A stretch of DNA of 64,000 nucleotides from Sinotaia quadrata (Eukaryota > Mollusca > Gastropoda > Architaenioglossa > Viviparidae). A program made the position numbers and the translations under genes. Where the stretch lies: NCBI GenBank assembly GCA_028829895.1, contig CM054179.1, forward strand, positions 50,985,391-51,049,390. Reading direction: 5' to 3'. This document shows positions 34,991 through 51,357 of the stretch, piece by piece; the first letter of the stretch is position 1, and each line of letters opens with the position of its first letter. The notes beneath the pieces were generated by a model. That model saw only the letters and a list, made by a program, of their open reading frames with translations. It made no database searches and had not been told where the DNA came from.

Positions 34991-37463
34991 ACATGATAAG
35001 AATTTAACGAGATGATTAAAATTGAAATTAGGAAACTTTATTAAACAAGAATAAAAGAAAATAAAAGTGAAGCTGGTATAAATTGAAACAGCCACAATAA
35101 ATCGCAGAGGAACAGCTAATCAATTATTGCCAAAGGAATCCTCAATGTTTCTGTCTTATTTTAACATTTCAAGGCACAAACTGGTCCTGACAAATGGAAT
35201 CAGTAGTCACAACAAAATAAGTTCAGTATAAAGTAGACTCAGTTATCATATTACATCTGTCCTGATTGAGAGAAAATATACAATCTGAAATTTCACACTT
35301 GGGACTCTGATTTTTCTCTAAACCTTTCATTGCAGAGTTATCCCTCTTGGAGCCCTTTGCCCTTTCTTGCCAGTAGAGGACAATAATGGTACAACAACCA
35401 ACTCTCAGCTCCAGCCAAAATTATGTTGATATGCTGGACTGGACTCAGCCGCTGTCAGTGACCAGTGGTGAGGGTGGTAGTGACGGTGGTGGCGGCAGTG
35501 GTGGTGGTACTTGCAGGAATATTTCCTTCTTCAACAGAGACTTTGAGGAGACGTTTCTCTTTAGACGTTCTTCGTTCTGTAGTGCTCTAGTGGGATTTGC
35601 CTTTACTGGTTTCGAGGGGGGGGGGGGATTGGGTTGCTGGGTTGGTGAATCAGTCATTGCAATCATTCGGTGTACTTGTGGTGGTCAAAATGGTATCTCT
35701 TTTTTTATTTTTAGTTTATTATTTTATTTTTCTTTCTTTCTTTTTAAGTTTAAGATACATTTGTCTTTAAACGTGTGTGGATTGTTGATGCTTGCTTTGG
35801 GAATGTTGTGAGTGCTTTCAGTATGGTTTCTTTAGTTTTGTTTTGTTGGGTAGAATAGTGTGTGTATTTTTTTAAAAGAAAAGTTGTAGTGTGTTGGTTG
35901 TTGGTCTAGTGTTTGTCTTTTTTTAAAGTCTAAATATGGGAAATTGGTGAGAAATTAGTGACTGAGATGTCTATGTAGCAGTGGAGGCAGATGTTTGTTC
36001 GTCCATTTGGTGGTGAAGGTATTGATTGTATTGAGTGTTAGTGTTTGAATGGCTTTAATGGTTGGTTTATTTCGGATCACTAGAGGACGAGGCGAAGGTG
36101 CTTAACTAAAATCTCTGTAGAAATTTGCATTCGTCTTTGAGATGTAGATTTGTGTTTGGAGAGGGGGTAATCCTGGGTTATACGTCACTGGCACCCTGAG
36201 CAACTGTCTTAGCCGTCTCAGCTACCTTAGGAATCCTTGGAAAGCTTGTGTGTGCGTGTTATAGTTCCAGGCAACTAATTTCTGTGATACCACGTGCCCT
36301 GCTTTGGTTGTAAGGATTATTGCTGGCATGTAGTGCTGAGAATCAGTTGTTTAAAATTAGACGTTTAAGTGGTGTAGGAGGGTGGATATGGCCTTGCTAA
36401 ATGTCAATTTAAGGGCTACCATTTCGGCTGTCATTGTTAGTGACTCTGAGAGTCAAGCATTTTGTAGGATGCTCGCCGCCCGCCAAAGTGCTACTTCAAG
36501 CTATTGCTTTAGCCCGAATAGTAATTTATAAGAGGTCCTTGACTTTATTGCTTTAGCGGTCGAATGTCATTTGCACAAAGGTCCTTGACCTTATTGCCTT
36601 AACGGGCAAATGCCATTTCATAGAGCGCTTTGACTGGTCAGATCTAGCTTGGCATACTTGCTTTATTTATTTCAAAGATTGGCATTATTCATGCTAGCTC
36701 GAATATTAGTGTTATTCTATATGTACAGGCTTTAACAGATAACTACTATTTGGTGTACTATGTACCTTTGCAGATATATATATATATATTGCTAGAAAGG
36801 ATTACATTGCATTTCATTTTTATGTATATTTGATATTTTATATAATTAATTTTCGTATTTGCATATTTCATGACTTATGCCTGATTTGCTTTTACTATAG
36901 CGCAATACAATAGTTTTTAAAAAAAAATTATTTCGTTAAATTGTAGGCTGGTTAAGGGTTATTTTAAAAATTTAATTTACGTAGTTTGAATCTATATCAA
37001 AAACAAAAACATGTAGCTCCTATGAATTTAGTTGTAATTTGTAATTTAAGGAGAAAAAGAAATAGTATTTAATTTGAGTTTTATAGAATACTAATTTTGT
37101 ATGAGAGGACATATTCCTTATGGTAATACAGTTTATAATCTCATTTCTGTATTGTTGCCACCAGAGTCCCACATGCTTCGGTTACTTCAATGAGAGTTGG
37201 GCTAATTCCATCTTACTAACTAGTAGACAAAGACAGTTGAAGGAATGAGCAATTCCTTGTCAACTCTGGCTCACCACGGAGGTTAGCAACAGAGAGTTAC
37301 ACCTAGTGATTATGCAGATAATGGTATGTTAGTCACTCATTTAGGACGACGCGTCTGTGTGTCAAAAGTGAATTTCTCTTTTTGAAATTATCTCTTATTT
37401 GATTTTGGGTTTAGCATATATATATACGTGATCCGACATTGACTAGACTAATATTGAATGTAC
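34991..37463. other. Long stretch without recognisable gene
   Basis: Contains a G-run near 35617, a plus-strand frame at 35386-35811 (low complexity, Gly- and Phe-rich, unrecognised), a two-copy segment AGGTCCTTGAC(T/C)TTATTGC near 36533 and 36580, and a short TA tract at 36775-36790. No gene supported. Confidence 0.4.
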
Positions 37464-37473
37464 GTTGGCATGT

Positions 37474-37690
37474 TCGCTGAATATGAGTATTGTAGACATC
37501 ACTTCTCTGCGTTTTGTTAGCATAAACTGAATATGAGTATTGTAGACATCAGTTCTCTGAGTTTTGTTAGCATAAACTGAATATGAGTATTGTAGACATA
37601 AGTTCTCTGAGTTTTATTAGCATAAACTAAATATGAGTATTGTAGACATAAGTTCTCTGAGTTTTACTAGCATAAACTAAATAGGAGTAT
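37474..37690. repeat. 50-bp minisatellite, about 4 copies
   Basis: AAACTGAATATGAGTATTGT begins at 37524 and 37574, a 50-bp period, with diverged copies either side. Confidence 0.92.
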
Positions 37691-37725
37691 ACAACAATTT
37701 CTCTTTTGCTTGTGTGCTCTTTCTT

Positions 37726-37920
37726 AAAGTGTTGAGCTGTTGTGATTGTTACAGTAATATTATTATCATATATTAATGATTTAGGACAACAGGCATTTTT
37801 CCTAGGCTTTAACTAGAAATGAAAGTGTTGAGCTGTTGTGATTATTACAGTAATATTATCATATATTAATGATTTAGGACAACAGGCATTTTTCCTAGGC
37901 TTTAACTAGAAATGAAAGTG
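37726..37920. repeat. Tandem duplication of about 96 bp
   Basis: AAAGTGTTGAGCTGTTGTGA begins at 37726 and 37822. The second copy lacks one ATT and is otherwise nearly identical. Confidence 0.92.
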
Positions 37921-37966
37921 CTTAATAAGATATCCACAGATATGCTGTAGAAACAGGTAAAACCAC

Positions 37967-38484
37967 TAACATTACCCATTAAAACTGTAAGAGATCTACA
38001 GATTAGAAATTGTTGATAGACTTTGAAACTATTCTATGTAATGTGTCCGGATCTCAGCATGTCAAACTAATTGAATCTCTTGGATCAGTGTTACTAGCAT
38101 TTGCCACATGGCTTATGTATTCCACACTCACCCTCCTCTAAAAACAGACTTCAAGCAAACCTAACTCTAGAACATTGACCCTTATCCAACACCTATCTTC
38201 CATCTTTCTAACACGTGTGGCCAAACAGAAGGTGTGTTTTGGGGATTAATCTAAGGTTAAGGTGGCCCTGGATTGTGAAGTAACATCATGCTCATCTCCA
38301 GCAATACGTCACAGCAGTATATGTAGAGCATATTTGTAGATCTCTTACAGTTTTAAGCAGTTATTAACATTATATGTTTGTACTGCATATCTGTGGATCT
38401 CTTACAATTTTAAGCAGTTATTAGCATTACGTGTTTGTACTGCAAATCTGTAGATCTCTTACAATTTTAATGGGCAGTAACATT
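37967..38484. mobile_element. MITE-like inverted-repeat element
   Basis: The left arm (37967-38005, core CTGTAAGAGATCTACAGATT) is the near reverse complement of the right arm (38445-38484); about 30 of 36 bases pair by eye. The right arm is preceded by two more partial copies of its motif (near 38335 and 38393). The left side has a matching CCACAGATATGC motif at 37934. Inverted termini with subterminal repeats, about 0.5 kb and no coding capacity fit a non-autonomous DNA transposon. Target-site duplication not resolved. Confidence 0.5.
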
Positions 38485-38660
38485 TTGTTTAAATGTAATA
38501 CTCATAATCCACATGTGCGTGACATATTTTTATTCTAATTATAACATGCATGTGCTAAGGTTAAATCATTTTTAATTTCATTGTAAAAATACGAAGTGAG
38601 GTCATTTGTAATAGGATACCTATTGTCTGTTCCTACTTTATACGGATCAGCAAAATATAG

Positions 38661-38707
38661 GTTCGTCGCTCATGGAAATAATTGCTATTGTTTCAGAGCG
38701 GGTTTCT
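38661..38707 (+). repeat. Dispersed repeat, copy 2
   Basis: CTCATGGAAAT, a spacer and TTTCAGAGCGGGTTTC match 16818-16862 in order and spacing. The flanks are too diverged to set boundaries. Confidence 0.5.
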
Positions 38708-40539
38708 GGTTTCTCTTTTCTGGTTTCTGATTTTTTTAAATTTGGAATTCAGTTTCTGATTCCAGGTTGGAGTACAGTGGGTATTTTAATTGATGCTGAG
38801 TTCTATTAGCTATTGAGCTAGGGACATAACGCCAAGGTACATCATTCATGTGAGTCAGGGTCTTTAAACAAATGCTGGATTGTAACAGTATTGTTTGTTA
38901 GCTATGTTATTCATGCTGATATTGTTGTAAAGATATTAATAAACTATAAGCTACATTACGATTACTAAATGTATTATAGGGGTAGAACTGTTTGTTTCTG
39001 TCTGAATTGATTATTTTATGGCAAAATCATTGCATGAATGGATATTTTTCATTAATATTACATGAATGCAAGCTATTGAAAAACGAATTGCGGTGTACGT
39101 TTTGTAATGTGTTTTTGTCAAGCATTTGGTGTGAAAGGTTTTTTCAATTGCAGTACAATAACACTAATACATTTACACGTCGAAGGAACTTAAACGTTTT
39201 ATAGACACACTAAAGTTGACTCCACCCACTACAGACTATTTACACACAGGAAAAAAACATTCAAACACGAGCATACAAATTTATTAAATCACAGAGTTCA
39301 AATGATGCGATGATGGCAGATACTGCTACTTATTGATTTCACAAATTATTTCGGCCAATGTGTTTTAGAAGATGTCGTTGTTTCCACGTTAGTCTTCCTA
39401 AGAGCGTCAGGAAACTTTGTGCATGTTCACAGCTAGTTGTTTGTCTGAAGTGCATTTAGACATTGTCGATCACCCGACCTTCAGGATGCCATTTGGGAGA
39501 GATTTGTAATCACTGGAATGGGCTTGTTTATCAATGAGGCTACAATTCTTCCGCTCTGGTGCAAGCGTCAGAAACGCCTTACAATGGCGGAGCTTGCTAA
39601 AGTATTCGGCTGTCAGGTAGGTAAAGCATGATCATTAGTTATGTGTGTGTGTGAGCGTGTGTTCATTTTGATACCACATTCTTTTTGATAAACGTGTCGC
39701 GTCAACTTGATAACAACTGTTCTTGCCCCATTTTTATTGAGTGTGTCCAGTTGGTGAATAATGCCAATAACCCCTGTGGATTGGCTTTTATCTTTGATGA
39801 GAGTATGCACTTTATCTTCTGTCTCCTGACTTTTTTCACATTTTATTATGAGAATCACGTATACGGATAGAATTTTTTATAACATCAGAATTTCAACAGT
39901 TTGCACTTTGCTTCAAGTAGGCTTGCTTCAGATTTTGTTGTTCTTAGTTTATTTTCTTCTACTTCTGTTTTTCTTAATTTTTTTCATTTTCAATCTTCAA
40001 ATAAAATTTTCTGATTGAATATTTTAATTTTTTCCGTATTAAATGAATGGTTTATTTCATGTTTAGCAAATCGTTTATTTCACTTTAGCAAATGGTTTAT
40101 TTCACTGTTAGCAATATCGTAGCTCTTGACCAAATCAGTTTCTAAAAAAAATAAAGTGATTGTTAGTCATACATTGTCAATTTCTGTACGAATTATGCGA
40201 AATCCTGTCAAGAACAAAGGAGTTTTCTCTCGCTTGTTTCTCGTCCTTCATCAGTGTTTCTTATTGCCTATTTTTTATCTTTACTTACAAAATAAATATG
40301 TATGAAATATAAATATAAATAAACATTCGCACATTTAAAAAAAATAATTGTAGATTCTGGTAGGGTAATATATCCTTTGTACAGGTCTCCACTTCGTGGG
40401 CTGAAATTTTCATATTTGTACACTTTAATTGTTTGCTAGTAATTATTAGAAAAACAAACAATTTAAACATCTTATAAGGGAAATTGTTGATGCAGAATCA
40501 GAAATGTGGCATGATGTACTTTATAGATAAGACTTGTTG
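38708..40539. other. No recognisable gene
   Basis: Short open frames (38992-39204, 39613-39870) on both strands, none recognised. AT-rich. Confidence 0.4.
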
Positions 40540-40800
40540 CACAAGAAAATGATATTGAAAAGCTGCATTTAGAACAAGAAACAAAACTAAAGTCAGAATA
40601 AAAAATTATAGCCAACAAAAATTGCTTGAAAAAAAAGAAAAAAGTTTGAACTAATCTAGGAAATGAGAAAGAACTTAAACGACAAAATGAAACTGAGAAA
40701 TCAAAATCGTAAGGAAAACAAATTGCGAATTAAAAAGAAAGAAATCAACAAGGAATAAAACAGAGACGAAGAAACCTTGTTAAGACTGAAAGTTGATATT
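40540..40800 (+). pseudogene. Possible decayed gag-like coiled-coil segment
   Basis: Plus-strand translation with several stops gives charged Lys/Glu/Gln-rich peptides such as EKLHLEQETKLKSE and ELKRQNETEKSKS. This type of coiled coil occurs in Ty3/gypsy gag regions of invertebrates. The nearby integrase remnant (43400-44320) and LTR-like copy (41527) make a retroelement origin plausible, but low-complexity chance is not excluded. Confidence 0.25.
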
Positions 40801-41350
40801 GGAAATTAGGACAAATAATAGAGAGAGGACTGTGAATGGAAGTACAGAAAAAATTAGTTGTGACAATACAAAGAAGATTGTGAATATAGCAAGTACAGAA
40901 ATTAGTTGTGGCAATACAGAGTAATGAGAAAGTAAGTACAGAAATTAGTTGTGGCAATACAGAGTAATGAGAAAGTAAGTACAGAAATTAGTTGTGGCAA
41001 AACAGAGTAATGAGAAAGTAAGTACAGAAATTAGCTGTGACAATACAAAGTATTGAGAATGTAAGTACAGAAATTAGTAGTGACAAACAAGAAAGGATTT
41101 TGAATGGAAGTACAGAAATTAGTAATGACAATATAGAAAAGATTGTGAATGGAAGTATAGAAATTAGTAATGACAATACAGAAAAGATGAATGGAAGTAC
41201 AAACATTAGTAATGACAATACAGAAAGGATTGTGAATGGAAGTACAGAAATTAGTAATGACAATACAGAAAGGATTGTGAATGGAAGTACAGAAATTAGC
41301 AATCACAATACAGAAAGGTTTGTGAAAGGAAGTGCAGAAATTATTAGTGA
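40801..41350. repeat. Minisatellite of about 40-45 bp, about 12 copies
   Basis: GTACAGAAATTAGT(A/T)(A/G)TGACAATACAGA-type units recur, with GTTGTGGCAATACAG variants on the left and AATGACAATACAGAAAG on the right. Repetitive frames on both strands are by-products. Confidence 0.9.
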
Positions 41351-41526
41351 CTGAGAGAACAATTCAATCTCTTCAGAATGCATAATGGTAAGAAATCAGT
41401 TCAGATCACACCTGCACATTCTGACAAACAAGCAGAACATAGATTTTAAAAAACAAATACTTTGACATATTAGCTAAAAAAATTATTTAGATGTAACATG
41501 TCGCTCATTTTTTTGTTGTGTGTTTC

Positions 41527-41760
41527 TGTGGTGGAGTAAATTTGCCTATTCCTATTTTAAAATTTAATTGTTATATAAATTGTTAAATTCCCAGAGTAAC
41601 CCGACCTCATGCACTCATTATGATTGTATTTTTGTAAATGTTTGAGTTTAAGTAAACACTAGAGTTGAGAATACGCTAGACATTGCTGATGTAATGCAAA
41701 CTAATTCCAACTGGGTGAGTAGATTTTATTATCCAATAGGTATGATTTACGAGACCGAGA
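41527..41760 (+). mobile_element. LTR-like dispersed repeat, copy 2
   Basis: Starts TGTGGTGGAGTAAATTTGCC and matches 7056-7290 through several conserved blocks. A polyadenylation-like AATAAATACTG lies at about 42111, possibly within the same LTR. It sits between the gag-like remnant (40540) and the gypsy integrase remnant (43400), so it may be part of one or two decayed Ty3/gypsy copies. Boundaries uncertain. Confidence 0.5.
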
Positions 41761-42659
41761 CCAGCCAAATGGGCTGAGATCTAAAATTTTACCTGCTGTA
41801 GAGAATTTTATTGTCTAATCACTTTCAATATGGAGTGGCAAGAGGTATGCATGAAAGGCTGCCATTAGCTTAATGGTGAGTTAAGTGACTGTTTGAGAGA
41901 GAATAGACTTGGATATATATCGTGCATTTTGCTATTTATATGTTATACTTGTGTTTTATGTAGAGATGTATTGTGTGAGTAGAATATTATTTGTACAAAT
42001 GTTTGAAGTAAGCTGCTTATAATGTAGTATGTTAACACTTAAAATTGTTCTAGTGAAACAGCTTTCAACTATAATGCTGTATTTATTATGCTGTGTACAT
42101 GTATTGGTCTAATAAATACTGTTGCAGGAAATTGTAAGTTGAGACTGGAATGTAAGAAAGGATGGAGCTTTAAAGTGATAAACTGGAAGTTAGCATTATT
42201 CCATGATTGTATTTTTTAAGGTAAAGCATCCTTTATTTTTATGTGTATGGTGATTTGAACCTCCTGGTTTACTGGTTATAAACCTCTACGACCATGGTAG
42301 ATGCAGGGAGCATTTACTGCAGAGTGTAAGTGTAAGAGTACACTGCACTCATTGATGTATGATGGCAAGATATGGAGACTACATGAGCAATTTCTGCTGC
42401 ATAGAGTTGCTGGAAATCGCTACAATTCTTCTTCTGCTTGAAGGAGTTGACACAATGAAAAGAAGCACTCAGGTTAGCTCAAGAGAATAAATAGTGGAGC
42501 AGTGTTTATAACATGTGAGAGAAACATGTGAGAGAAACATGTGGAAGTGACGTAATAATGGTGGACAATAAACTTGTGTCTGTTGCAAAATTGCATGAAA
42601 GACTATTGTGACAGTGCTTAATTGAGGTTATGCAAAAACTATTATTGCTTATCTCTAAT
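41761..42659. other. No recognisable gene; perhaps old retroelement DNA
   Basis: No coding signal. Location downstream of the LTR-like start suggests possible LTR or leader sequence. Confidence 0.3.
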
Positions 42660-43110
42660 AACTCCATTTCTGTTCTCTAATAAAATGGAAGATAAACAAT
42701 TAGAAATGACAACTAGATGTAAATGGAAGATAAACAATTGCAAATGAACATCATAGAAATGACAGCTAGATGTAAATGGAAGATAAACAATTACAAATGA
42801 ACATCATAGAAATGACAGCTAGTTGTAAATGGAAGATAAACAATTGCAAATGAACATCAGAGAAATGACAACTAGATGTTAATGAGAAGATAAATAATTA
42901 TAAATAAACATCAAAGAAATGACAGCTAGTTGTAAATGGAAGATAAACAATTACAAATGAACATCATAGAAATGACAGCTAGTTGCAAATGGAAGATAAA
43001 CAATTACAAATGAACATCATAGAAATGACTTCTAGATGTTAATGAGAAGATAAACCATTAGGAGTGGACATCGTAGAGAATATCCAGTTGATATGAGAAG
43101 ATAAACCAAT
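42660..43110. repeat. Minisatellite of about 53 bp, about 7-8 copies
   Basis: AATGGAAGATAAACAATTAC and AACATCATAGAAATGACAGC recur; copies become progressively diverged to the right, to about 43250. Confidence 0.9.
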
Positions 43111-43399
43111 TGCAGAGAGCGATATAGAGATGACAGCTAGCTGTTAATAAGAAGATGAACCATTCGGAATGAACATTTTAGAGTTAAAAGCCAGTTGTAA
43201 ATGTAAAGATTAAAAATGAATGCCAGTGAACATCATAGAGACGACAGACAGTTGCTCATAAGTGTATGAACCAATAGCCAGAACTAAAACACCAATCTGT
43301 AAAAAGATGTGAGAGAAACTGAAGAGACTTCAACAGAAAGATGAGAGTTAAGTTTACGGTGAAAGATTTTGCAAATAATAAAGAGATGAAAGAAAATGC

Positions 43400-43880
43400 T
43401 CTTAGCTTAAATGGGGTTAAGTATAAGAAATTGATTTTGTACAGAACTGTTACAAAAAGTAAGAACCACAGCAAGTAGCATGTGCACGTATTGAAGCTTT
43501 ACATCTTGCATATAAATGTTTTGAAGGGGAGCCCCACATAGGAATTACAAAACAAGAAAATTTTATTGGTCACTCACGTATCGTGATATTAATTGCTTTA
43601 GCAAGTCGTGTGATATTTACCAATGCATGACGTCAAAACATTTTTACGGACCAGTGTCATTACCAGACACGTTGCTGATTGGTGAAACTTTGCACTGAGT
43701 AGCAATCGATATCGGTGGGCCGGTCATATCTTGTAGAGTTGAGTGGTAAGTTCTATATTTTAACCATCATCGATTATGCAACCGCTGTCCAGAAGCCATA
43801 GGATTTCATAATATTAATGATGTGGATATTGCTGAAGCTTTGCTATCAGTTGAGTTGAGATTTCTAATTCTGAAGAAGAT

Positions 43881-43924
<44 letters not shown>

Positions 43925-44320
43925 ACTCTTTTTGTCTTTCACAACGGAATGCAGTGTGGTCACCAAATGATGGAAGAGATACATCGGTATCTATTAATTA
44001 AATATCTCGCCACAACACCACATTATCACCCTGCAATGGGTCTAATTGAGAAATAATATAGCACAGATAAGAATGCGATGGACAAATTGCGTGATGATAA
44101 ACCATCATTAAGATTGCTGGTAATTTTTAACAATCCACAGATAAAACAGACAAGAATGGAACTTTTGCCACTTGACTTATTGATGGATAATGGGAAGACC
44201 AATGCTTAAAGTAAACCAAATGTGGACTGACCAAGAATCAAAGAATGAATTGATAGCTGCATATAAATATAAAGTGTGCAGTGTTAGCAAAAGGGGATGA
44301 AGCGACAACGCAAGTGAGTC
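43400..44320 (+). pseudogene. Ty3/gypsy integrase region, heavily decayed
   Basis: Translating across frames gives fragments in the expected order for a retroelement pol C-terminal region. They are a pre-integrase stretch (LILYRTVTKSKN), a zinc-binding-like part (FYWSLTYRDI...SCDIYQC), the start of the catalytic core (VAIDIGGPV, NHHRLCNRCPEAIGFHNIND), the TTPHYHPAMGLIEK segment, and a C-terminal piece reading GRPMLKVNQMWTDQESKNEL. Several frameshifts, stops and an internal (CT)n tract at 43885-43920, where catalytic-core sequence should lie, make it non-functional. No reverse transcriptase was recognised in the window. Confidence 0.75.
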
Positions 44321-44800
44321 AAGTCACCTACAGCAAAACAACTAAGACCGCCATCTTGTAGAAAGAGACACATGCTTAGTCAATGCTGTAGCTGCAACAC
44401 TACATCTTAGATTGCCGGCTTAAAGCAAGAGACATAGGCTTGTTATTACTGCTACACAACCAGATACCAGGGATTGTTTGTTGACTTAGTGAAAATGAGT
44501 GGCGAGAATAACAAGCTGATGTTCAATAAAAAGAAAAAAAAATACCCCAAACTCGTACCTTAAAGTTTCCTTAATAGAAAAATCTCAATTATTTTTAAGT
44601 GTTGTTGTAACAGTTCTACTGTAAGCAGACAGTTATGTTAAATTGTGTGATTTCTCAAGCTTGAGTTCATTTCTTAATTACAACTATATTAAACCTGTCC
44701 CGTAATTTCTTGTTATCTTCTACATATAACAGTCTACAAAGATCGATAGTCTAATAGAAATAAAGACAATTAAATATATTGATATAATAGAAAACAACCA

Positions 44801-44858
44801 GATAAATAGGTAGACAGGTAGATAGATAGATAGGTAGGTACTTATGTATTTAGGTAGT

Positions 44859-44891
<33 letters not shown>
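44801..44891. repeat. GATA/GGTA microsatellite
   Basis: Imperfect tetranucleotide tract. Confidence 0.93.
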
Positions 44892-47718
44892 CAGGGGTAG
44901 GAGAACATTTTTCAGTATTCCAAAATCTATTTGTGCTGAAAGAAATTACCACAGACTTCCAAGGACACTAAAACAAGTTAATTGCTCTTAAAATGTATAA
45001 CTGCTCTCAAAGCCAAGAAATAATAATTTTAAAAAACTTAAAAAGCCACACGTGCTGTCATAAGAATAGCATACGTGCAAATTTGATTACAAAAGATTGA
45101 GGAACTGAAGAATTCATTCAAAACATCTCCACTACTGGTTTTCCAAAAATGGTGCTGTTTCATTTTTGATAAAACAACATCCACACCAGGGCATTTTTGA
45201 TGTTAGAGCAACTTGGATGCTATTTTTCGGGTCCAACATATTTCTGTACTTTGTTTTCAAGTTTATACCTTGTTCTCAAAGGTAGTTTGTTACATAAGGC
45301 AGCAGCTTATTGTCGCTTCTACACGCGCAATTTTAAAACCCTTTGCAGTTCTTGAAATCCAAAAAGATGAGAGATCTTCTTGTTCTAGAATTCCATGTGT
45401 GCTGCAATGTTGAAGCGAAGTTCAAGAAGTACCTCGAGTCGGAACAGTTATGGTTTGAATTTTGTGTGCTTTATATTCGAAGTATCAATGAAAATCTCAC
45501 ACAAGATTTTTGCTGTGGTTTCAATAGTTTTGAATATTAAAAATTATTACCGTCAATTTAACAAATTATCACAACTCGCTTGATAAAATAGTATAAAAAT
45601 ATTATATACACTAATAGATTTGTATTTCTAATTACTGGACAATTATTAGAAACACATCATTAAAATATAACAGAAATCTTTAGTTTAATTCATAAGAACT
45701 TTATTAGTTATTGATTAAGAACAACTCGCCATAGAAAATAATAACATATCTACAACTCTCAGCCTACCAGAAAATGGGGATTGCAAAGGAAATGCAGAAT
45801 AAAAGCAGCAGTTGCAAATACGGTTCAAACTACTTTCATAAGATGACGTCATCACCGAAAATCAAGTCACGTACCTAGGAATAAATACTGGGGATTGACT
45901 GGGCTAGACTGCTCCTAGTCGGAAGTCGAGATAATAACTGGGGTAATTTACCCCAAATAGATAGATAGATAGGTAGGTAGATAGATAAATAGATAGACAG
46001 ATATGTACCCATGCATATTTGACTGTACAAGCAATTACAGCTATGGGCAGGGCTGGAAGACGTGCCCCTTTAGACCTTAAGAACAACACCTTGTGCTAGT
46101 CAAGTAGAAGAGATGTATTTTTAAAATCTAATATTCGTATCTTCCAGTAAATAATTTCCAAAAGATATAAGATTTTGAAACTATGTATGTTCAGATGTTT
46201 GAAAATGTATTTCTATTTTGTAGGTATAATTATTTTCTATAGCTATTGATTTAAGTATATCTAATTTCCTTTCCATTTATTACTTATTAGCTCATTAAAT
46301 ATGTTCAGATATCAGATAAGGCATTTTTTAAAGTACGATTTTTAAATTATTACTTAATATTATTAAAAACTCAACTTTGGCATTAAACTATAAATTAAAT
46401 TAATTTGTAAGATGGGGTTCTGTAGGAGATTCTCTCAATATAGTATGTTTTATTGTTTGAATATGAAATGTGCTTTCCTAGAACACGGAGAGACCTTTTA
46501 TCACTACGTTAAAATGAAACAGTAAATCAAATGCTGCAAGTTAAAAGAATAACACAGTATGCAATGATACAGTTGTCACCGTCATCACGTGGCTGAAATC
46601 TAGTGAGACCTTTGGTGGCAAAGACTGTTGGCCGCTTTAAATTTAAATTCAAATCAAATTTAATTTTAATTAAATTAAAATCAGTGTAGTTTATATTAAA
46701 ACAGTAAAACAATTTTCAGAGAAATATTTTAGCACTGTAACTCTTAAAAGATGGTTAGTAGCCGCATGTTTTGCAGAGTGTATAATTCTCTTTATGCCTA
46801 ATGCTGACAACTACAATTAGGGATGTTCTAATTAGCTGCATTAGTGTGACGTTTTGATGGAAAATGGACAAGATGTTAATTTTCCATACACACCCCCTCC
46901 CCTGGCTACCCACAACTTTAGGCTAATTCCCCAAACATGCCTTCTGGCTGGCCACACTTGTTAGAATAAAGGAAGATAATGCACAATAGAAGAGTGATAG
47001 TTCTAGAAGATAGCTCGAGCCCCTGATATATACAGCCAGGGTAGTAAGTAAAACAGTGAGAGGCTACACCATATAACATGTAGGTGAGTCATGCCAACAC
47101 GAATGTCAAAGTATCATTATTAAATGTATTCACAAGAAATTATATAAAACAACATGATTACATATAGCGAATAAATCAACATTATAATTAGAGTTTATAA
47201 CTGGTTATAATTCATAATCATGACCATGTAATGTTGTAATAGAAAGTTTGAGTCCTATGGCACTGTGGTAGTTATTTTGTACATTGTATGAGTGAACTCT
47301 TAATTGTTATTAAAAGAACAATGAATATTTCTGAGTGAACTTATAATAAATCTGAGAGAGTTTAAATGACTTTGGTCAAATTTGACTGAAGCAGTACAGT
47401 GTCTGATTTTAATAGTCACTTAGCTTTATGTTGCCTAGCATGTCCTTTAGGGTCCCAGTGAAAATCATAGCAGCAGATGCACACGTGTTCTGGTGAATTG
47501 GTCTTTGACCCATGTGTGTTATTCTGCTCTGGCATTGCTCGATGTAACTTTGTCATGTGTTATCTCTCTATGATGTAACTTTGTCATAAGTTATCTATCT
47601 ATGATGTAACTTTGCCATTTATTTCTGCATGGTCAGGCTGGGTGCAATGTGCAAGAGGATGAATATTTCATAATGCCATCACTTATATAGTCAACAGCCT
47701 TTTACGAGATAGAACACT
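44892..47718. other. Long stretch without recognisable gene
   Basis: Short frames in two overlapping plus-strand registers at 45213-45583 are unrecognised. A TATA-like GATATATACAG near 47025 follows a C-rich stretch (46890-46920). No gene can be supported. Confidence 0.4.
45958..46003. repeat. Short GATA microsatellite
   Basis: Imperfect GATA/GGTA tract. Confidence 0.9.
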
Positions 47719-51357
<3,639 letters not shown>

